A stretch of 64,000 nt of DNA, taken from the NCBI RefSeq assembly GCF_003477885.1, contig NZ_QUEE01000002.1, positions 434,001 through 498,000 of the forward strand. Reading direction: 5' to 3'. Position 1 is the first letter of the stretch. Every line of letters begins with the position of its first letter. The position numbers and the translations under genes were made by a program. This DNA comes from Lachnotalea sp. AF33-28 (GTDB lineage Bacteria > Bacillota > Clostridia > Lachnospirales > Lachnospiraceae). Below, one piece after another: positions 1 to 9,493 of this stretch. The notes below the pieces were generated by a model. The model did not search any database, was not told the origin of the DNA, and saw only the letters and a list, made by a program, of their open reading frames with translations.

Positions 1-80
1 TGGAACGAAGCTTAAATAGTGGCAGCCGTTCAGACAGTTCCCGTGCGGGGCTTGCGTTTTGCAGTGAATGGAGAAGAAAA

Positions 81-596
81 ATGGAAGGAAAAGAGCGCAG
101 AGAAAAAATACTGGAGATGCTGGAAACTGCAGAGGACCCCATTTCCGGCGGGGAGCTGGCCAAAAAACTTTCAGTCAGCAGACAGGTGATTGTCCAGGAT
201 ATCGCACTGCTGCGGGCAGTCAATAAGAATATCCTGTCCACAGCCAGAGGATATCTGCTGTATCAGCAGAAAGAGAAGAAAAAAGTCCGCTGCTTTCAGG
301 TCAGCCACACGACGGAGCAGATCGAAGATGAACTGACCGCGATCGTGGACCTGGGTGGCAGAGTGCTGGATGTCTGTGTGATGCACCCGATTTATGGGAG
401 CATCACGACGGACCTTTTCATTTTCAGCAGGAAGGATGCGGCCGATTTCGTGAAGAAAATTAAAAGCCAGCAAACTGTACCGCTGAAAGAACTGACGAAC
501 GGAATTCATTTCCATACGGTGGAAGCGGACCGGGAAGAGGTGCTGGATGCGATAGAAAAAGCATTGGACGAAAAAAAGTACTTGATTCGCTGCTGA
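81..596 (+). CDS. niaR: NiaR-type niacin-responsive transcription repressor
   Basis: 171 aa. An N-terminal winged HTH (about residues 5-60, with VSRQVIVQDIALLR as recognition region) is followed by a 3H domain (about 75-165) carrying the histidines that name it, in the contexts VSHTTE, VMHPIYG and GIHFH. In the family, the 3H domain binds metal and niacin, and the protein represses NAD synthesis, salvage and niacin-uptake genes. The length is usual for NiaR/YrxA. The start is set by GGAG about 8 nt upstream. The first 80 nt of the window hold no recognisable gene; an in-frame TAA at 13-15 could end an upstream gene. The next gene is a membrane transporter with its own promoter inside the 3' end of this gene, which suggests it is a target. 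Function is well supported by family; the local target is inferred. Confidence 0.9.
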   Translation: MEGKERREKILEMLETAEDPISGGELAKKLSVSRQVIVQDIALLRAVNKNILSTARGYLLYQQKEKKKVRCFQVSHTTEQIEDELTAIVDLGGRVLDVCVMHPIYGSITTDLFIFSRKDAADFVKKIKSQQTVPLKELTNGIHFHTVEADREEVLDAIEKALDEKKYLIRC

Positions 597-635
597 ATCT
601 GTGTTATTCTATGCGACAGGGTGACAAGACACATG
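582..635 (+). promoter_or_regulatory. Promoter and possible NiaR operator for the EIIC-like gene
   Basis: A -35 TTGATT at 582-587 and a -10 TATTCT at 605-610 are separated by exactly 17 nt and overlap the niaR 3' end. Just downstream lies GACAGG...GACACATGT (615-635), containing the small dyad ACA-CA-TGT. Its position at the start site suits a repressor. That it is a NiaR site is a guess from gene proximity. Confidence 0.45.
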
Positions 636-767
636 TAAAGCGGGGCTGTAAAGCGCTGCTGTGACTGACAACAAAGACAACGAAAGAAAGTGCACGAAAC
701 CGTGCACATGCCGTCAAACGTAACAGTTCAGACGGCGGCTGTTGGCATGAAAAGGAAGGAACAGGGT

Positions 768-1835
768 ATGGAAAAACTGAAAAAATTAGGAAACCGAATA
801 TTCATTGAAGGGCTCTCCGGAATGGCTCTGGGTTTGTTTGCGACACTGCTGGTAGGAACTATTCTGGAACAGGTGGGAAATCTGCTGGGAGGGGATCTCG
901 GCAATTACATAGTGGTAGTGGCCACCGTAGCGAAGAAACTGACTGGAGCCGGTATCGGTATCGGCGTTGCCGCGAAGTTTAAACAGTCTCCCCTGGTGAC
1001 GGTTTCGGCCGGCGTGGCCGGTATGGTGGGAGCGTTTGCCAAACAGATCATGTCAGGCACGCTGCTGGTGGACGGTGCATTTGTGCTGGCCGGTGTGGGA
1101 GAACCACTTGGCGCTTTTGTTGCGGCGTATCTTGCCATTGAAGCCGGCAACATTGTATCCGGAAAGACCAAGGTGGATATACTGGTCACACCGGTTACGA
1201 CCATCGCTGTCGGTTCTCTGGTGGGCCTTTCCATCGGTGTGCCCATCGCGGCATTTATGACCAAGGTAGGAGAGCTGATCAATTGGGGCGCTGTACAGCA
1301 GCCGTTTCTGGCCGGTATCATCGTATCTGTGCTGATGGGAATCGCTCTGACTTTGCCGATCAGTTCGGCCGCCATCGGGGTGTCACTGGGGCTTAGCGGA
1401 ATTGCCGCCGGAGCCGCCACTATCGGATGCTGTGCGAATATGGTTGGATTCGCTGTGGCCAGCTATCGGGAGAATAAAGTCGGCGGACTGGTGGCACAGG
1501 GAATCGGAACCTCCATGCTGCAGATGCCGAATATCATCCGTAAGCCGGTGATATGGCTGCCCGCTATCGTAACGAGCGCCATTTTGGGCCCTATTTCCAC
1601 CTGCATCCTGCAGATGACCAGCAATGCTACCGGATCCGGCATGGGAACCTGCGGACTGGTGGGACAAATTATGACCTACCAGACCATGGTGGGCGCCGGA
1701 ACCGCGCCGGCCGTTGTACTGGCGGAGATTCTTATTATGCAGTTTCTCGCACCGGCGGCTCTGGCGCTGGCAATATCCGAAGGCATGAGAAGAGCAGGAC
1801 TGATCAAGGACGGAGATATGAAACTGGATATTTAA
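768..1835 (+). CDS. EIIC-like (PTS_EIIC_2 family) membrane transporter
   Basis: 355 aa from ATG 768, chosen because AAGGAAGGA lies 8 nt upstream; an upstream in-frame ATG at 690 has no ribosome site. The protein is nearly all hydrophobic, with about eight to ten membrane segments rich in glycine and small residues. It resembles the stand-alone PTS_EIIC_2 family, which lacks IIA and IIB partners, and no such partners are nearby. The substrate is unknown. Its place next to niaR, with its own promoter and a dyad at the start site, makes a niacin-related vitamin substrate possible, because NiaR regulons include uncharacterised membrane transporters. A hairpin terminator follows directly. Confidence 0.75.
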   Translation: MEKLKKLGNRIFIEGLSGMALGLFATLLVGTILEQVGNLLGGDLGNYIVVVATVAKKLTGAGIGIGVAAKFKQSPLVTVSAGVAGMVGAFAKQIMSGTLLVDGAFVLAGVGEPLGAFVAAYLAIEAGNIVSGKTKVDILVTPVTTIAVGSLVGLSIGVPIAAFMTKVGELINWGAVQQPFLAGIIVSVLMGIALTLPISSAAIGVSLGLSGIAAGAATIGCCANMVGFAVASYRENKVGGLVAQGIGTSMLQMPNIIRKPVIWLPAIVTSAILGPISTCILQMTSNATGSGMGTCGLVGQIMTYQTMVGAGTAPAVVLAEILIMQFLAPAALALAISEGMRRAGLIKDGDMKLDI

Positions 1836-1858
1836 AATTCCTATTGAAGGACAAATGA

Positions 1859-1902
1859 AGAGCAGGCTCTGTGGCATATGAGAGCCTGCTCTTGTTTTGT
1901 TT
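1859..1902 (+). terminator. Rho-independent terminator
   Basis: A perfect 12-bp stem (AGAGCAGGCTCT / AGAGCCTGCTCT, 1859-1870 and 1881-1892) is followed by TGTTTTGTTT. It closes the niaR/EIIC-like unit. Confidence 0.9.
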
Positions 1903-1980
1903 CCTGCAATCTGCTATTATATTAAGCAGATATGCCGTTTGAAATCAGCGGCAGGAAATCAGACTAACAGGGGAAAACAT

Positions 1981-4305
1981 ATGAAAAGACTGTCTGTATT
2001 TGTCCAACTGTACCTGATGCTGCTTTTGGTACTGATTATGCCGGTATCGCTGGTGGTATTTTATGCTACGAATACACTGGGAGACTATGCGAAGGATGAG
2101 GTGGCACAATCCACACTCGAAAAACTGATCTCTTCTGCCAATGCGATCGAGCTGATGATGGTGAATATCGTAAACGGCTGCATCCGTTTTTCGCAGAATA
2201 ACAGCTTTTTGGAACTGCGCAAGGTACCGGATTATGAGTCGCTGAATATGGATACGGATAATATATTCATCGCCTATGATGCGTATAATACACTGAAAAA
2301 CCTTTATGTGAACGATTCGCTCGTATACTCTAATTTCTATGTGGGAGAGGACAGCGATTATGTGATTTCTTCTGATAAGGGCATCTGTTCCACGGATAAT
2401 TATTTAAGCCTGGAATGGCTGCAGAGCCTTAAGGAGGAAAGCCCGTCGCAGAAAAAATACTGGATATCCAGAAATATGAGCACTTCCACTGTGGCTGAGG
2501 CGAGACGCAATCTGACCAGTGAGGTTACTGTTCCGGTGCTTTCCTATGTATATGTGGTAAACTCGCTGACAAATGCGACGAAGGGGAGCATGGTATGCAA
2601 TATATCGGTGAACCGTCTGTCAAGGATGATCCAGTCGGATACAGAGAATGGGATTGGCTATATTCTGGACAGCGATAACAGGATAATCTGTCACCAGGAC
2701 AGAGGTGCGTTCAATCAGGATGCAACGGATGATGCGGTCACGGAACGAATCAGGAGCAGTCTTGCGGCTTCGGGCTATTTTGATATGGCGATCGATGGTA
2801 CGGAATATCTGTGTGCTTATTATAAATCCAATTTTAACAACTGGACCTATGTCTACCGGTATGATCTAAATGCAATGATGGGAAAGGCCAGCGGCCTGAC
2901 CTTCCGTGCGCTGATTTTGATCGCCGCAGTGATCGTTTTCGGCACGGTTCTGGCGCTGTATCTTAGCTACCAGTTCTTTAAGCCGGTCAGAAGCCTGATG
3001 AGAAATATCAGTGCCAACGACCCTTCCGTAAAAGGAATGAAAAATGAATGGTTTTATCTGGAAAATGTGTTTCAGAATATGAAGACCCAGGAAGAGGAGA
3101 TGCACGGCCTGCTGGAAAAGCGAATGTCGGATTACATTCATTTGAGGCTTCGGGAAGCCTTATCCGGAACGATAGAAAAGGAAGAGTACCTTGCTGAGTT
3201 AGAAAAGATATTCCCCTATCATCATTACATGGTGATCTTTGCCAGCGTGGATGGCAAAAATGAATTCCTGAAATCCACCGGCACGGATGAGCGAAATTAC
3301 CAGTTTTTAAGGCTGGAAAATCTGTTTGATGAGACATTCTCCATGGAAGGCTATGTGAGCCGCAGCATCCGTTACCGTTCTTCCATCTGTACGCTGGTGC
3401 TGAATATGAAGGTATATGACCAGTTTAAGGTACCGCGTCTGCTGGAGGAAAAAATAAAGGAAGTCAAATTAAAGGCAGAAGAATTTTTTCCGTATACAAT
3501 GACTATGGGAATCAGCGGCGTGCGGACCAATCTGGCCGACCTGGTTTTCTGCGCCCAGGAAGCGGAGGCGGCAGTCCGGCACCGCATTGTGGCGGGAAAG
3601 AATCAGACCATATTCTGGAATGCAGGCATGAACGAGAGCAAGCGCTATCATTACCCATACAGCAGTGAAAAGCGCATCATCAACCTCATCGTGCTGGGCA
3701 ATACGGATCTGGTCTGCCGGGAACTGATCCGTGTCAAGGAACAGATACTCATGGTGGAGGATATTTCCTATGATAATGTCATATTAATTTATCAGCAGCT
3801 GATCGGCGCAATGATTAAATGTCTGATGGAGCAGGGCGTGAATACCAGCCGCGTAATGGGAAACGGACGTGTGGCTTATACAAGCATCGCCTCCCAGGAT
3901 ACGATTGATGAGATTGAAAAATATATGCTGCAGTTCGTGGAATCCGTCCGTGAGGCGATCGATCATCTGCATCAGGAGCAGCCGGCAGATCAGACTCATG
4001 ATAAAATACTTCATTTTCTTGAGGAGCATTATCGGGAGGATATTGATTATGAGGCGGCAGCATCGGAGCTGGGAATCAGCTATTCTTATATGCGAAAGCT
4101 GGTACGGGAAAACACCGGCGGAAGCATTGTGGATTTTGTAAATAAACTGCGGATCGAAGAAGCCAAAAAGCTGCTTACAACGACCGGCCTTAGCATCTCG
4201 GCAATTGCTGAGAAAGTCGGATATCATAATGTGCAGAGCATCAATCGGTTCTTCAAAAAGTATGAGGGCATAACGCCCGGAGAGATGAGAAATATAACCG
4301 GATAA
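1981..4305 (+). CDS. Membrane-bound AraC-family sensor-regulator
   Basis: 774 aa from ATG 1981 (AGGGG about 7 nt upstream). Membrane segments lie near residues 8-30 and 305-328, enclosing an extracellular sensor region of about 270 aa of Cache type. A cytoplasmic linker follows, then a C-terminal two-helix AraC DNA-binding domain (about 670-774, with LGISYSYMRKLVRE and IAEKVGYHNVQSINRFFKK). Such one-component regulators sense an extracellular or binding-protein-delivered sugar and activate the adjacent importer. The importer begins 450 nt downstream and has a promoter overlapped by 12-bp direct repeats, a likely binding site for this protein. A terminator follows the gene, so it is transcribed separately from the importer. 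Confidence 0.88.
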   Translation: MKRLSVFVQLYLMLLLVLIMPVSLVVFYATNTLGDYAKDEVAQSTLEKLISSANAIELMMVNIVNGCIRFSQNNSFLELRKVPDYESLNMDTDNIFIAYDAYNTLKNLYVNDSLVYSNFYVGEDSDYVISSDKGICSTDNYLSLEWLQSLKEESPSQKKYWISRNMSTSTVAEARRNLTSEVTVPVLSYVYVVNSLTNATKGSMVCNISVNRLSRMIQSDTENGIGYILDSDNRIICHQDRGAFNQDATDDAVTERIRSSLAASGYFDMAIDGTEYLCAYYKSNFNNWTYVYRYDLNAMMGKASGLTFRALILIAAVIVFGTVLALYLSYQFFKPVRSLMRNISANDPSVKGMKNEWFYLENVFQNMKTQEEEMHGLLEKRMSDYIHLRLREALSGTIEKEEYLAELEKIFPYHHYMVIFASVDGKNEFLKSTGTDERNYQFLRLENLFDETFSMEGYVSRSIRYRSSICTLVLNMKVYDQFKVPRLLEEKIKEVKLKAEEFFPYTMTMGISGVRTNLADLVFCAQEAEAAVRHRIVAGKNQTIFWNAGMNESKRYHYPYSSEKRIINLIVLGNTDLVCRELIRVKEQILMVEDISYDNVILIYQQLIGAMIKCLMEQGVNTSRVMGNGRVAYTSIASQDTIDEIEKYMLQFVESVREAIDHLHQEQPADQTHDKILHFLEEHYREDIDYEAAASELGISYSYMRKLVRENTGGSIVDFVNKLRIEEAKKLLTTTGLSISAIAEKVGYHNVQSINRFFKKYEGITPGEMRNITG

Positions 4306-4335
4306 TGACAACAAAAAATCGGGCGGACTGTATCG

Positions 4336-4378
4336 GAAAGCTGTAGGATTTGATGTCCTATGGCTTTCTATTTTTTAT
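4336..4378 (+). terminator. Rho-independent terminator
   Basis: Stem GAAAGCTGTAGGA / TCCTATGGCTTTC (4336-4368, two G-U pairs) followed by TATTTTTTAT. It ends the AraC sensor transcript. Confidence 0.85.
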
Positions 4379-4423
4379 GCCGCGAAAGCGGCCCGCAGGT
4401 GGAGAATGCCGCAAGTGGGATTT
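4378..4423. repeat. Partial copy of the post-terminator GC-rich repeat (family B)
   Basis: The string GCGGCCCGCAGG, then GGAGAATGCCGCAAGTGGGA, matches the 3' part of the repeats at 51370-51487 and 54145-54270 with a few changes. As with those copies, it sits immediately after a terminator. Confidence 0.5.
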
Positions 4424-4635
4424 GATTCACATATTGTGCAATTTGAATGTAAAACGGCGGTGCAAATTGGCTTCTATGGGAAAAATGACATATCAATTTT
4501 GATAAATCTTATTAAAATTGATACTGAAAAGTAAGCAAATATGAAAAAAAGCGCGGTAAAAAACGGTAATATATGGGATGCCAGACTGTCTGGAATTGCT
4601 GAAAAGCTGATAAAACAAGGACAAATCCGAGTGTT

Positions 4636-4694
4636 AAAAATGATCATATGTATCAAAAATGATCATTTACAGAAAATCACTCCCGGACTATACT
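4636..4694 (+). promoter_or_regulatory. Importer promoter with direct-repeat activator site
   Basis: A -35 TTTACA (4666-4671) and -10 TATACT (4689-4694) are 17 nt apart. AAAAATGATCAT occurs twice (4636-4647 and 4655-4666), 19 nt start to start, with the second copy touching the -35. This is the usual layout of a class II AraC activator site. The rest of the 4424-4757 gap shows no gene. Confidence 0.7.
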
Positions 4695-4757
4695 CCAGAT
4701 ATGCACAGCAGATAACACTGTATGGCAATTTTACTCATAAAAGGGGGAATAAATGAA

Positions 4758-5714
4758 ATGAAAACGGCCAAAACAAATTTGGCGCAGATGAACTTCGGTA
4801 TAAAGAAGAAAAAAGGTCCGCTGTTTTATCTGAAAAAGGACTGGCAGCTGTATTCCCTGCTGCTTCTGCCTCTGGCATTTTGTATCCTGTTTAAATACGT
4901 GCCCATGTACGGCCTGGTCATTGCCTTTAAAGATTACAAAATAAAGGACGGCTTCGGCGGCGGCACCTGGGTGGGGATGGAAGTCTTTAAAAAGGTATTC
5001 AGCCACAGACAGTTTAAAGAAGCGCTGCGCAATACGCTGCTCTTAAATGTGCTGGACCTGGTGGTGAGCTTCCCGATGCCGATCATTCTGGCGCTGCTCT
5101 TAAATGAAATCCGCTGCAAATGGTTTAAAAAGGTATCACAGACCGTGCTGTATTTACCGCACTTTCTGTCCTGGATCATCATCGGCGCCCTGGCATATCA
5201 GCTGTTTTCACAGGCAAACGGTGTGGTGAACACAATGCTGGAGAATCTGGGGATCGGTTCTGTGAACTTCCTGCAGGACGACCAAAACTGGCTGATTTCC
5301 TATATCATCATAGGCGCATGGCAGAGCATGGGATGGGGAACCATCATTTATCTGGCGGCCATCACCTCGGTCAATCCGGAACTGTATGAGGCGGCCAGGG
5401 TGGACGGAGCCGGAAGGTGGAAACAGATGCTGCATGTTACAATTCCCTGTATCCGCAGCACGATTGTGATCCTTTTGATCATGAATCTCGGCAAGATCAT
5501 GGGTGGTTCCTTCGAACGAGTGAATTCTCTGATGAATGTGGCAACGACGGAGTACACGACCACGATCCCCATCCTCGTATATAACTGGGGTATTAAGGAC
5601 ATGAAGTTCAGCCAGTCCACAGCGCTGGGACTGTTCCAGTCGCTGATCGGCCTGATGCTGGTACTGTTTTCGGATTTTATCGCCAAGCGTCTCGGCGAAG
5701 ACGGATTAATTTAA
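4758..5714 (+). CDS. Sugar ABC importer permease, LplB type
   Basis: 318 aa. ATG 4758 was chosen over the in-frame upstream ATG because AAGGGGG lies about 10 nt before it. Six membrane segments and the EAA loop (YEAARVDGAGRWKQML, about residues 210-228) identify a CUT1 permease that contacts the ATPase. This is the first gene of a permease-permease-binding protein set of the LplB/YtcP/LplA kind, which databases often label aldouronate transport, although substrates vary. No ATPase gene is present; these systems usually share an MsmK-type ATPase encoded elsewhere. Confidence 0.9.
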   Translation: MKTAKTNLAQMNFGIKKKKGPLFYLKKDWQLYSLLLLPLAFCILFKYVPMYGLVIAFKDYKIKDGFGGGTWVGMEVFKKVFSHRQFKEALRNTLLLNVLDLVVSFPMPIILALLLNEIRCKWFKKVSQTVLYLPHFLSWIIIGALAYQLFSQANGVVNTMLENLGIGSVNFLQDDQNWLISYIIIGAWQSMGWGTIIYLAAITSVNPELYEAARVDGAGRWKQMLHVTIPCIRSTIVILLIMNLGKIMGGSFERVNSLMNVATTEYTTTIPILVYNWGIKDMKFSQSTALGLFQSLIGLMLVLFSDFIAKRLGEDGLI

Positions 5715-5724
5715 GGAGGGTGCC

Positions 5725-6648
5725 ATGAGCGAGAACAGAGTAAAAACAACGCAGAAGCATGCATGGACCGCATCCAGAGTGAAAAACAAGGCGATCGATA
5801 TTGTGATCTATGTGTTTATCACCTTGGTCTCCCTGACCTGTCTGCTGCCGTTTATCCATGTAGTATCCAAATCGATCAGTGAAGAGCGGTTTGTAGTGAC
5901 CAAGCAGGTATTCCTGATACCAAAGGGCCTTACTTTTGATGCCTATCTGAAGGTGTTTGCGGATGCCAGCATTATGCAGTCTTTGTATGTGACTGTGATT
6001 ATGACAGTACTGTTTACGGTGCTGGGCATGTTTTTGACCATCTGCGCAGCATATCCGCTGTCCAGAAAGAATTTAAAAGGCAGAAAGGTGATCAATTTCA
6101 TCTTCATATTTACGATGTATTTTGCCGGAGGAATGATCCCTGATTACCTTCTGATGAACTCGCTGGGAATGCTGGAAAAAATGACTTCATTGGTACTTCC
6201 GCTGGCATTCAGCGCTTATAATCTTGTTATCATGAAGAACTCACTGGAATCATCGATTCCGGACAGTCTGGTGGAATCGGCCCTGATCGACGGTGCGAGC
6301 CATTATACAATTCTGCGCAGGCTGGTGCTGCCGCTGTCAAAGCCCATCATCGCAACACTGTCTCTGTTTTATGCGGTAGGAAGATGGAATACATACAGCG
6401 ATGCAATGTTCTATATCAAGCAGAATAAAGCTCTGCGCCCCCTGCAGCTGAAGCTCTATTACCTGATTATCTCCGCTACGGAATCCTTCCAGGGTTCCAT
6501 CAATGATACCGGCATGACCCGTTATACAGATCCGGAGATACTTAAAGCTGCATGTATTGTATTCGCAACGCTGCCGATCATCGTAGTTTATCCGTTCCTG
6601 CAGAAATATTTCGTACAGGGCACCATGATCGGAGCTGTAAAGGGATGA
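5725..6648 (+). CDS. Sugar ABC importer permease, YtcP type
   Basis: 307 aa, with a strong AAGGAGGG 5 nt before ATG 5725 and only 10 nt after the previous stop, so it is cotranscribed. Six membrane segments and the EAA loop VESALIDGASHYTILRRLVL mark it as the second CUT1 permease subunit. It pairs with the preceding LplB-type subunit to form the membrane channel. Confidence 0.9.
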   Translation: MSENRVKTTQKHAWTASRVKNKAIDIVIYVFITLVSLTCLLPFIHVVSKSISEERFVVTKQVFLIPKGLTFDAYLKVFADASIMQSLYVTVIMTVLFTVLGMFLTICAAYPLSRKNLKGRKVINFIFIFTMYFAGGMIPDYLLMNSLGMLEKMTSLVLPLAFSAYNLVIMKNSLESSIPDSLVESALIDGASHYTILRRLVLPLSKPIIATLSLFYAVGRWNTYSDAMFYIKQNKALRPLQLKLYYLIISATESFQGSINDTGMTRYTDPEILKAACIVFATLPIIVVYPFLQKYFVQGTMIGAVKG

Positions 6649-6728
6649 CAGCATCTCATGCGATCTATAACCGATAGTAGCCGCAATTGCGGACTCTATA
6701 ATATTATCTTATAAGAGGAGGAAATAAG

Positions 6729-8402
6729 ATGAAGAAGAACTTCAAAAGACTGGCAGCTCTTGGACTGGCAGCTGCAATGACTATCGCTTCCCTGTCAGGC
6801 TGCAGTTCAGGAAAAGAACCTGCGGGCAGCACCACAGAAGCGCCCAAGGAAACTACGACGGCTGCCGGCAATGCGGAAAGTACGGCGGCTCCTTCCCAGG
6901 CGGCAGGAGAATTTACCGATTACTCAGCCGGTTTCCCGGAAAAAGTAACGATCCAGATTCCTATTTATGAAAGAGGCTGGGAAGGCTGGGATCCCTGTGA
7001 CAATTACTGGACCAAATGGATCCAGGAAAACTTCGGTGATAAATATAATGTAGAGATCGAGTGGATATCCATCGGACGTTCTACCGAAGTGACGGATTTC
7101 ACACAGCTGCTTTCAGCAGGCAGTGCGCCGACCATCATTTTCCACTATGATTATCCGAACATCCTGCAGTATTACTCAGAAGATGCTTATCAGCCTTTGA
7201 ATGCGGAGGAAATCGCATATTACGCACCTAATTACTGGGAGAAGATGGGCGATACCATTCAGGAATACGGTGTGATCAATGATGAGCTGATGGTGATCAT
7301 GGGCAGCCGTACCGAACTGTTATCCAGCAACTATGGAACGATTATCCGTAAAGACTGGATGGATAAAGTAGGTGTAGATATGCCTCAGAATCTGACCGAG
7401 TACAACGATATGTTAAGAAAATGGAAAGATGCCGGTTTGGGCTATGCTTCCGATTATCTGTTAATGAAATCCTTCAACTTTGACTATTCCTTCAGAGGAT
7501 GGCCGAACGATGCGGAAGGCAGAGCATTAAATTCCGATCTGGCAGTGGCTTCTCTGTCCTGGGAACCCACCAAGGCATTCTTAAAGAATATGAACGAACA
7601 GTACAACGAAGGTCTGATCACACCGGAATTCTATCTGGATACGGACGGATCACAGTGTAAGGCTGATTTCTTATCCGGAAAGGCCGGCACATGGTCCTGC
7701 TATATCAACCAGAATACACTGACAGATATTGAAAACCTGATGGCAAGTTTCCCCGAAGCGGAACTGGCAATCCTGGATCCTGCGGCTAAGGCGCCGGAAG
7801 GAGAGCATCCTCAGGGACGTAAGTACTGGCCTTTCGGCATGATCTACGGCATCAATGAGGACGCTACCGATGAGCAGAGAATCGCAGTATGGATGTACAT
7901 TGAATGGATGAACGATCCGGAAGTGCTCGCAACACTGCAGAGCGGTTTTGAAGGAATGCATTACGAAGTGAAGGACGGCATCAAAGTTTCTCTGGGCTAC
8001 ACAGGAGAAGAGAGAATGTCCAACAACGATAATCAGGATTATTACTGCCTGGTTGCTTCCAATAAATCATACGCGACTCAGGAAGAGTGGGCGAAATCCA
8101 TCGTTAATGCCAACGGACCTAAGGGTTATGAATATCTGATTCAGGAAATTCTGGATTATAACGACAAATATGACGAGTGGGCTACACCGGATACCTGCTT
8201 CACCGTTCCGATCGCATCCTTGAGCGAGTACTCCACAGAGCTTGCTACACTGTGGCAGGAATCCTATGTAAAACTTGTGAGAAGCACACCTGAGGAATTT
8301 GATGCGCTTTATGATGAGCTGTCCCAGGAATACCTGGATGCAGGATATCAGGAAATTCTGGATGAGAAGAAAGCCGCTTATGATGCGGGTTACTATCACT
8401 AG
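6729..8402 (+). CDS. Sugar-binding lipoprotein of ABC importer, LplA type
   Basis: 557 aa. A lipoprotein signal ends in LSGC near residue 26. A low-complexity Ser/Thr/Ala/Glu linker follows (about 30-60), then a family 1 solute-binding fold that is large, as usual for oligosaccharide-binding LplA proteins. AGAGGAGG precedes ATG 6729. It is the last gene of the operon and ends at a terminator. It should sit on the outer face of the membrane, deliver an oligosaccharide to the two permeases, and may signal to the AraC sensor. The substrate is not evident. Confidence 0.9.
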   Translation: MKKNFKRLAALGLAAAMTIASLSGCSSGKEPAGSTTEAPKETTTAAGNAESTAAPSQAAGEFTDYSAGFPEKVTIQIPIYERGWEGWDPCDNYWTKWIQENFGDKYNVEIEWISIGRSTEVTDFTQLLSAGSAPTIIFHYDYPNILQYYSEDAYQPLNAEEIAYYAPNYWEKMGDTIQEYGVINDELMVIMGSRTELLSSNYGTIIRKDWMDKVGVDMPQNLTEYNDMLRKWKDAGLGYASDYLLMKSFNFDYSFRGWPNDAEGRALNSDLAVASLSWEPTKAFLKNMNEQYNEGLITPEFYLDTDGSQCKADFLSGKAGTWSCYINQNTLTDIENLMASFPEAELAILDPAAKAPEGEHPQGRKYWPFGMIYGINEDATDEQRIAVWMYIEWMNDPEVLATLQSGFEGMHYEVKDGIKVSLGYTGEERMSNNDNQDYYCLVASNKSYATQEEWAKSIVNANGPKGYEYLIQEILDYNDKYDEWATPDTCFTVPIASLSEYSTELATLWQESYVKLVRSTPEEFDALYDELSQEYLDAGYQEILDEKKAAYDAGYYH

Positions 8403-8445
8403 GATGTAAGCAGCTAAAAAATTAACCGGCATAAGCCGGAAGAGA

Positions 8446-8482
8446 GGCCGTTCGGCGCATGCAGCGCCGGGCGGCCCTTTTC
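8446..8482 (+). terminator. Rho-independent terminator
   Basis: GGCCGTTCGGCGC pairs with GCGCCGGGCGGCC (two G-U pairs), followed by CTTTT. It ends the first importer operon. Confidence 0.8.
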
Positions 8483-8642
8483 AAATTTGGGTACCTCTGA
8501 ACAGAAATATTTGCATATTTTACCAGAGAAGAATTATAAATATGACATGCATGTGTCATATGTCTGTGATAAGATGACTGTATGAATCATTCATCAGGCG
8601 GTTATCAGCCTGAAATCATGAAAGTACAGGAGAATTCGGAAT

Positions 8643-9398
8643 ATGGAGATTATCGCGGTTAACAGAGACAATATTACAACGGAGCATATATGTTGTGCGA
8701 TATCGGATAAAAAAGGGGAATGCTGCGTATCATCCAAGAAGGAATGGATGATCAAACGGTTTGAGGACGGGCTGGTTTTTAAAAAGCTGGATGTGCGGGG
8801 AAAAGTTTTTATAGAATATATACCGGCATCGAAGGCCTGGTATCCGATATCGGCAGACGGATATATGCACATCAACTGCTTTTGGGTATCCGGACAGTTT
8901 AAGGGAAAAGGCTTTGCCAACCGGCTTTTGGAGCAATGCATGGAGGATGCAAAGAACGCGGGGCTTTTGGGAGTGACCGTAATATCATCCCCTAAAAAAA
9001 TGCCCTTCCTTTCCGATCCGGGCTATCTAAAATACAAGGGGTTTAAGACCGCGGATACGGCTGCTCCCCATTATGAACTGCTGTACCTTCCTTTTGATGA
9101 GAGCGCGCCGGCGCCGAAATTCTCTGACTGCGCGAAAAAAGGGAGGATCGAAGAAAAAGGCATGGTTCTTTATTACACTAACCAATGTCCTCATACGGCT
9201 AAGTATGTGCCTGTGATCCAGGATATTGCCGAAGAAAGGGGAATGGCACTTTCAATCCACAAGATAGAAACTCTGGAAGAAGCAAAAAATGCTCCTTCGC
9301 CCTTTACGACCTACAGCTTTTTTTATGACGGGACTTTTGTGACCAACGAAATCTTCAGTGAGAAAAAATTTGAAAAGTTTTTGGACACAATCTGTTGA
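8643..9398 (+). CDS. YoaP-like N-acetyltransferase with thioredoxin-fold tail
   Basis: 251 aa. The N-terminal half is a GNAT domain with the acetyl-CoA loop motif QFKGKGFA (about residues 85-92). The C-terminal half (about 170-250) begins MVLYYTNQCPHTAKY and resembles the YoaP domain, a thioredoxin-like fold with a single cysteine in the active-site-like loop. This two-part layout is that of B. subtilis YoaP. Substrate and role are unknown. The start is ATG 8643 with AGGAG about 10 nt upstream. It appears monocistronic. Upstream, ATGACA-N6-TGTCAT (8542-8559) is a possible operator. Confidence 0.75.
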   Translation: MEIIAVNRDNITTEHICCAISDKKGECCVSSKKEWMIKRFEDGLVFKKLDVRGKVFIEYIPASKAWYPISADGYMHINCFWVSGQFKGKGFANRLLEQCMEDAKNAGLLGVTVISSPKKMPFLSDPGYLKYKGFKTADTAAPHYELLYLPFDESAPAPKFSDCAKKGRIEEKGMVLYYTNQCPHTAKYVPVIQDIAEERGMALSIHKIETLEEAKNAPSPFTTYSFFYDGTFVTNEIFSEKKFEKFLDTIC

Positions 9399-9493
9399 CT
9401 GTAAACCTTATTTATACTTTATACTTGTGACATACAGCAAATGGCGGCAGAGGAACGGCCGGCCTGTGGCAGGCATCAAAGATAAGTGAGGCG

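Noticed and set aside
4541..4756. 71-aa plus ORF before the importer
   Set aside because: It overlaps the importer promoter and operator repeats and has no ribosome site.
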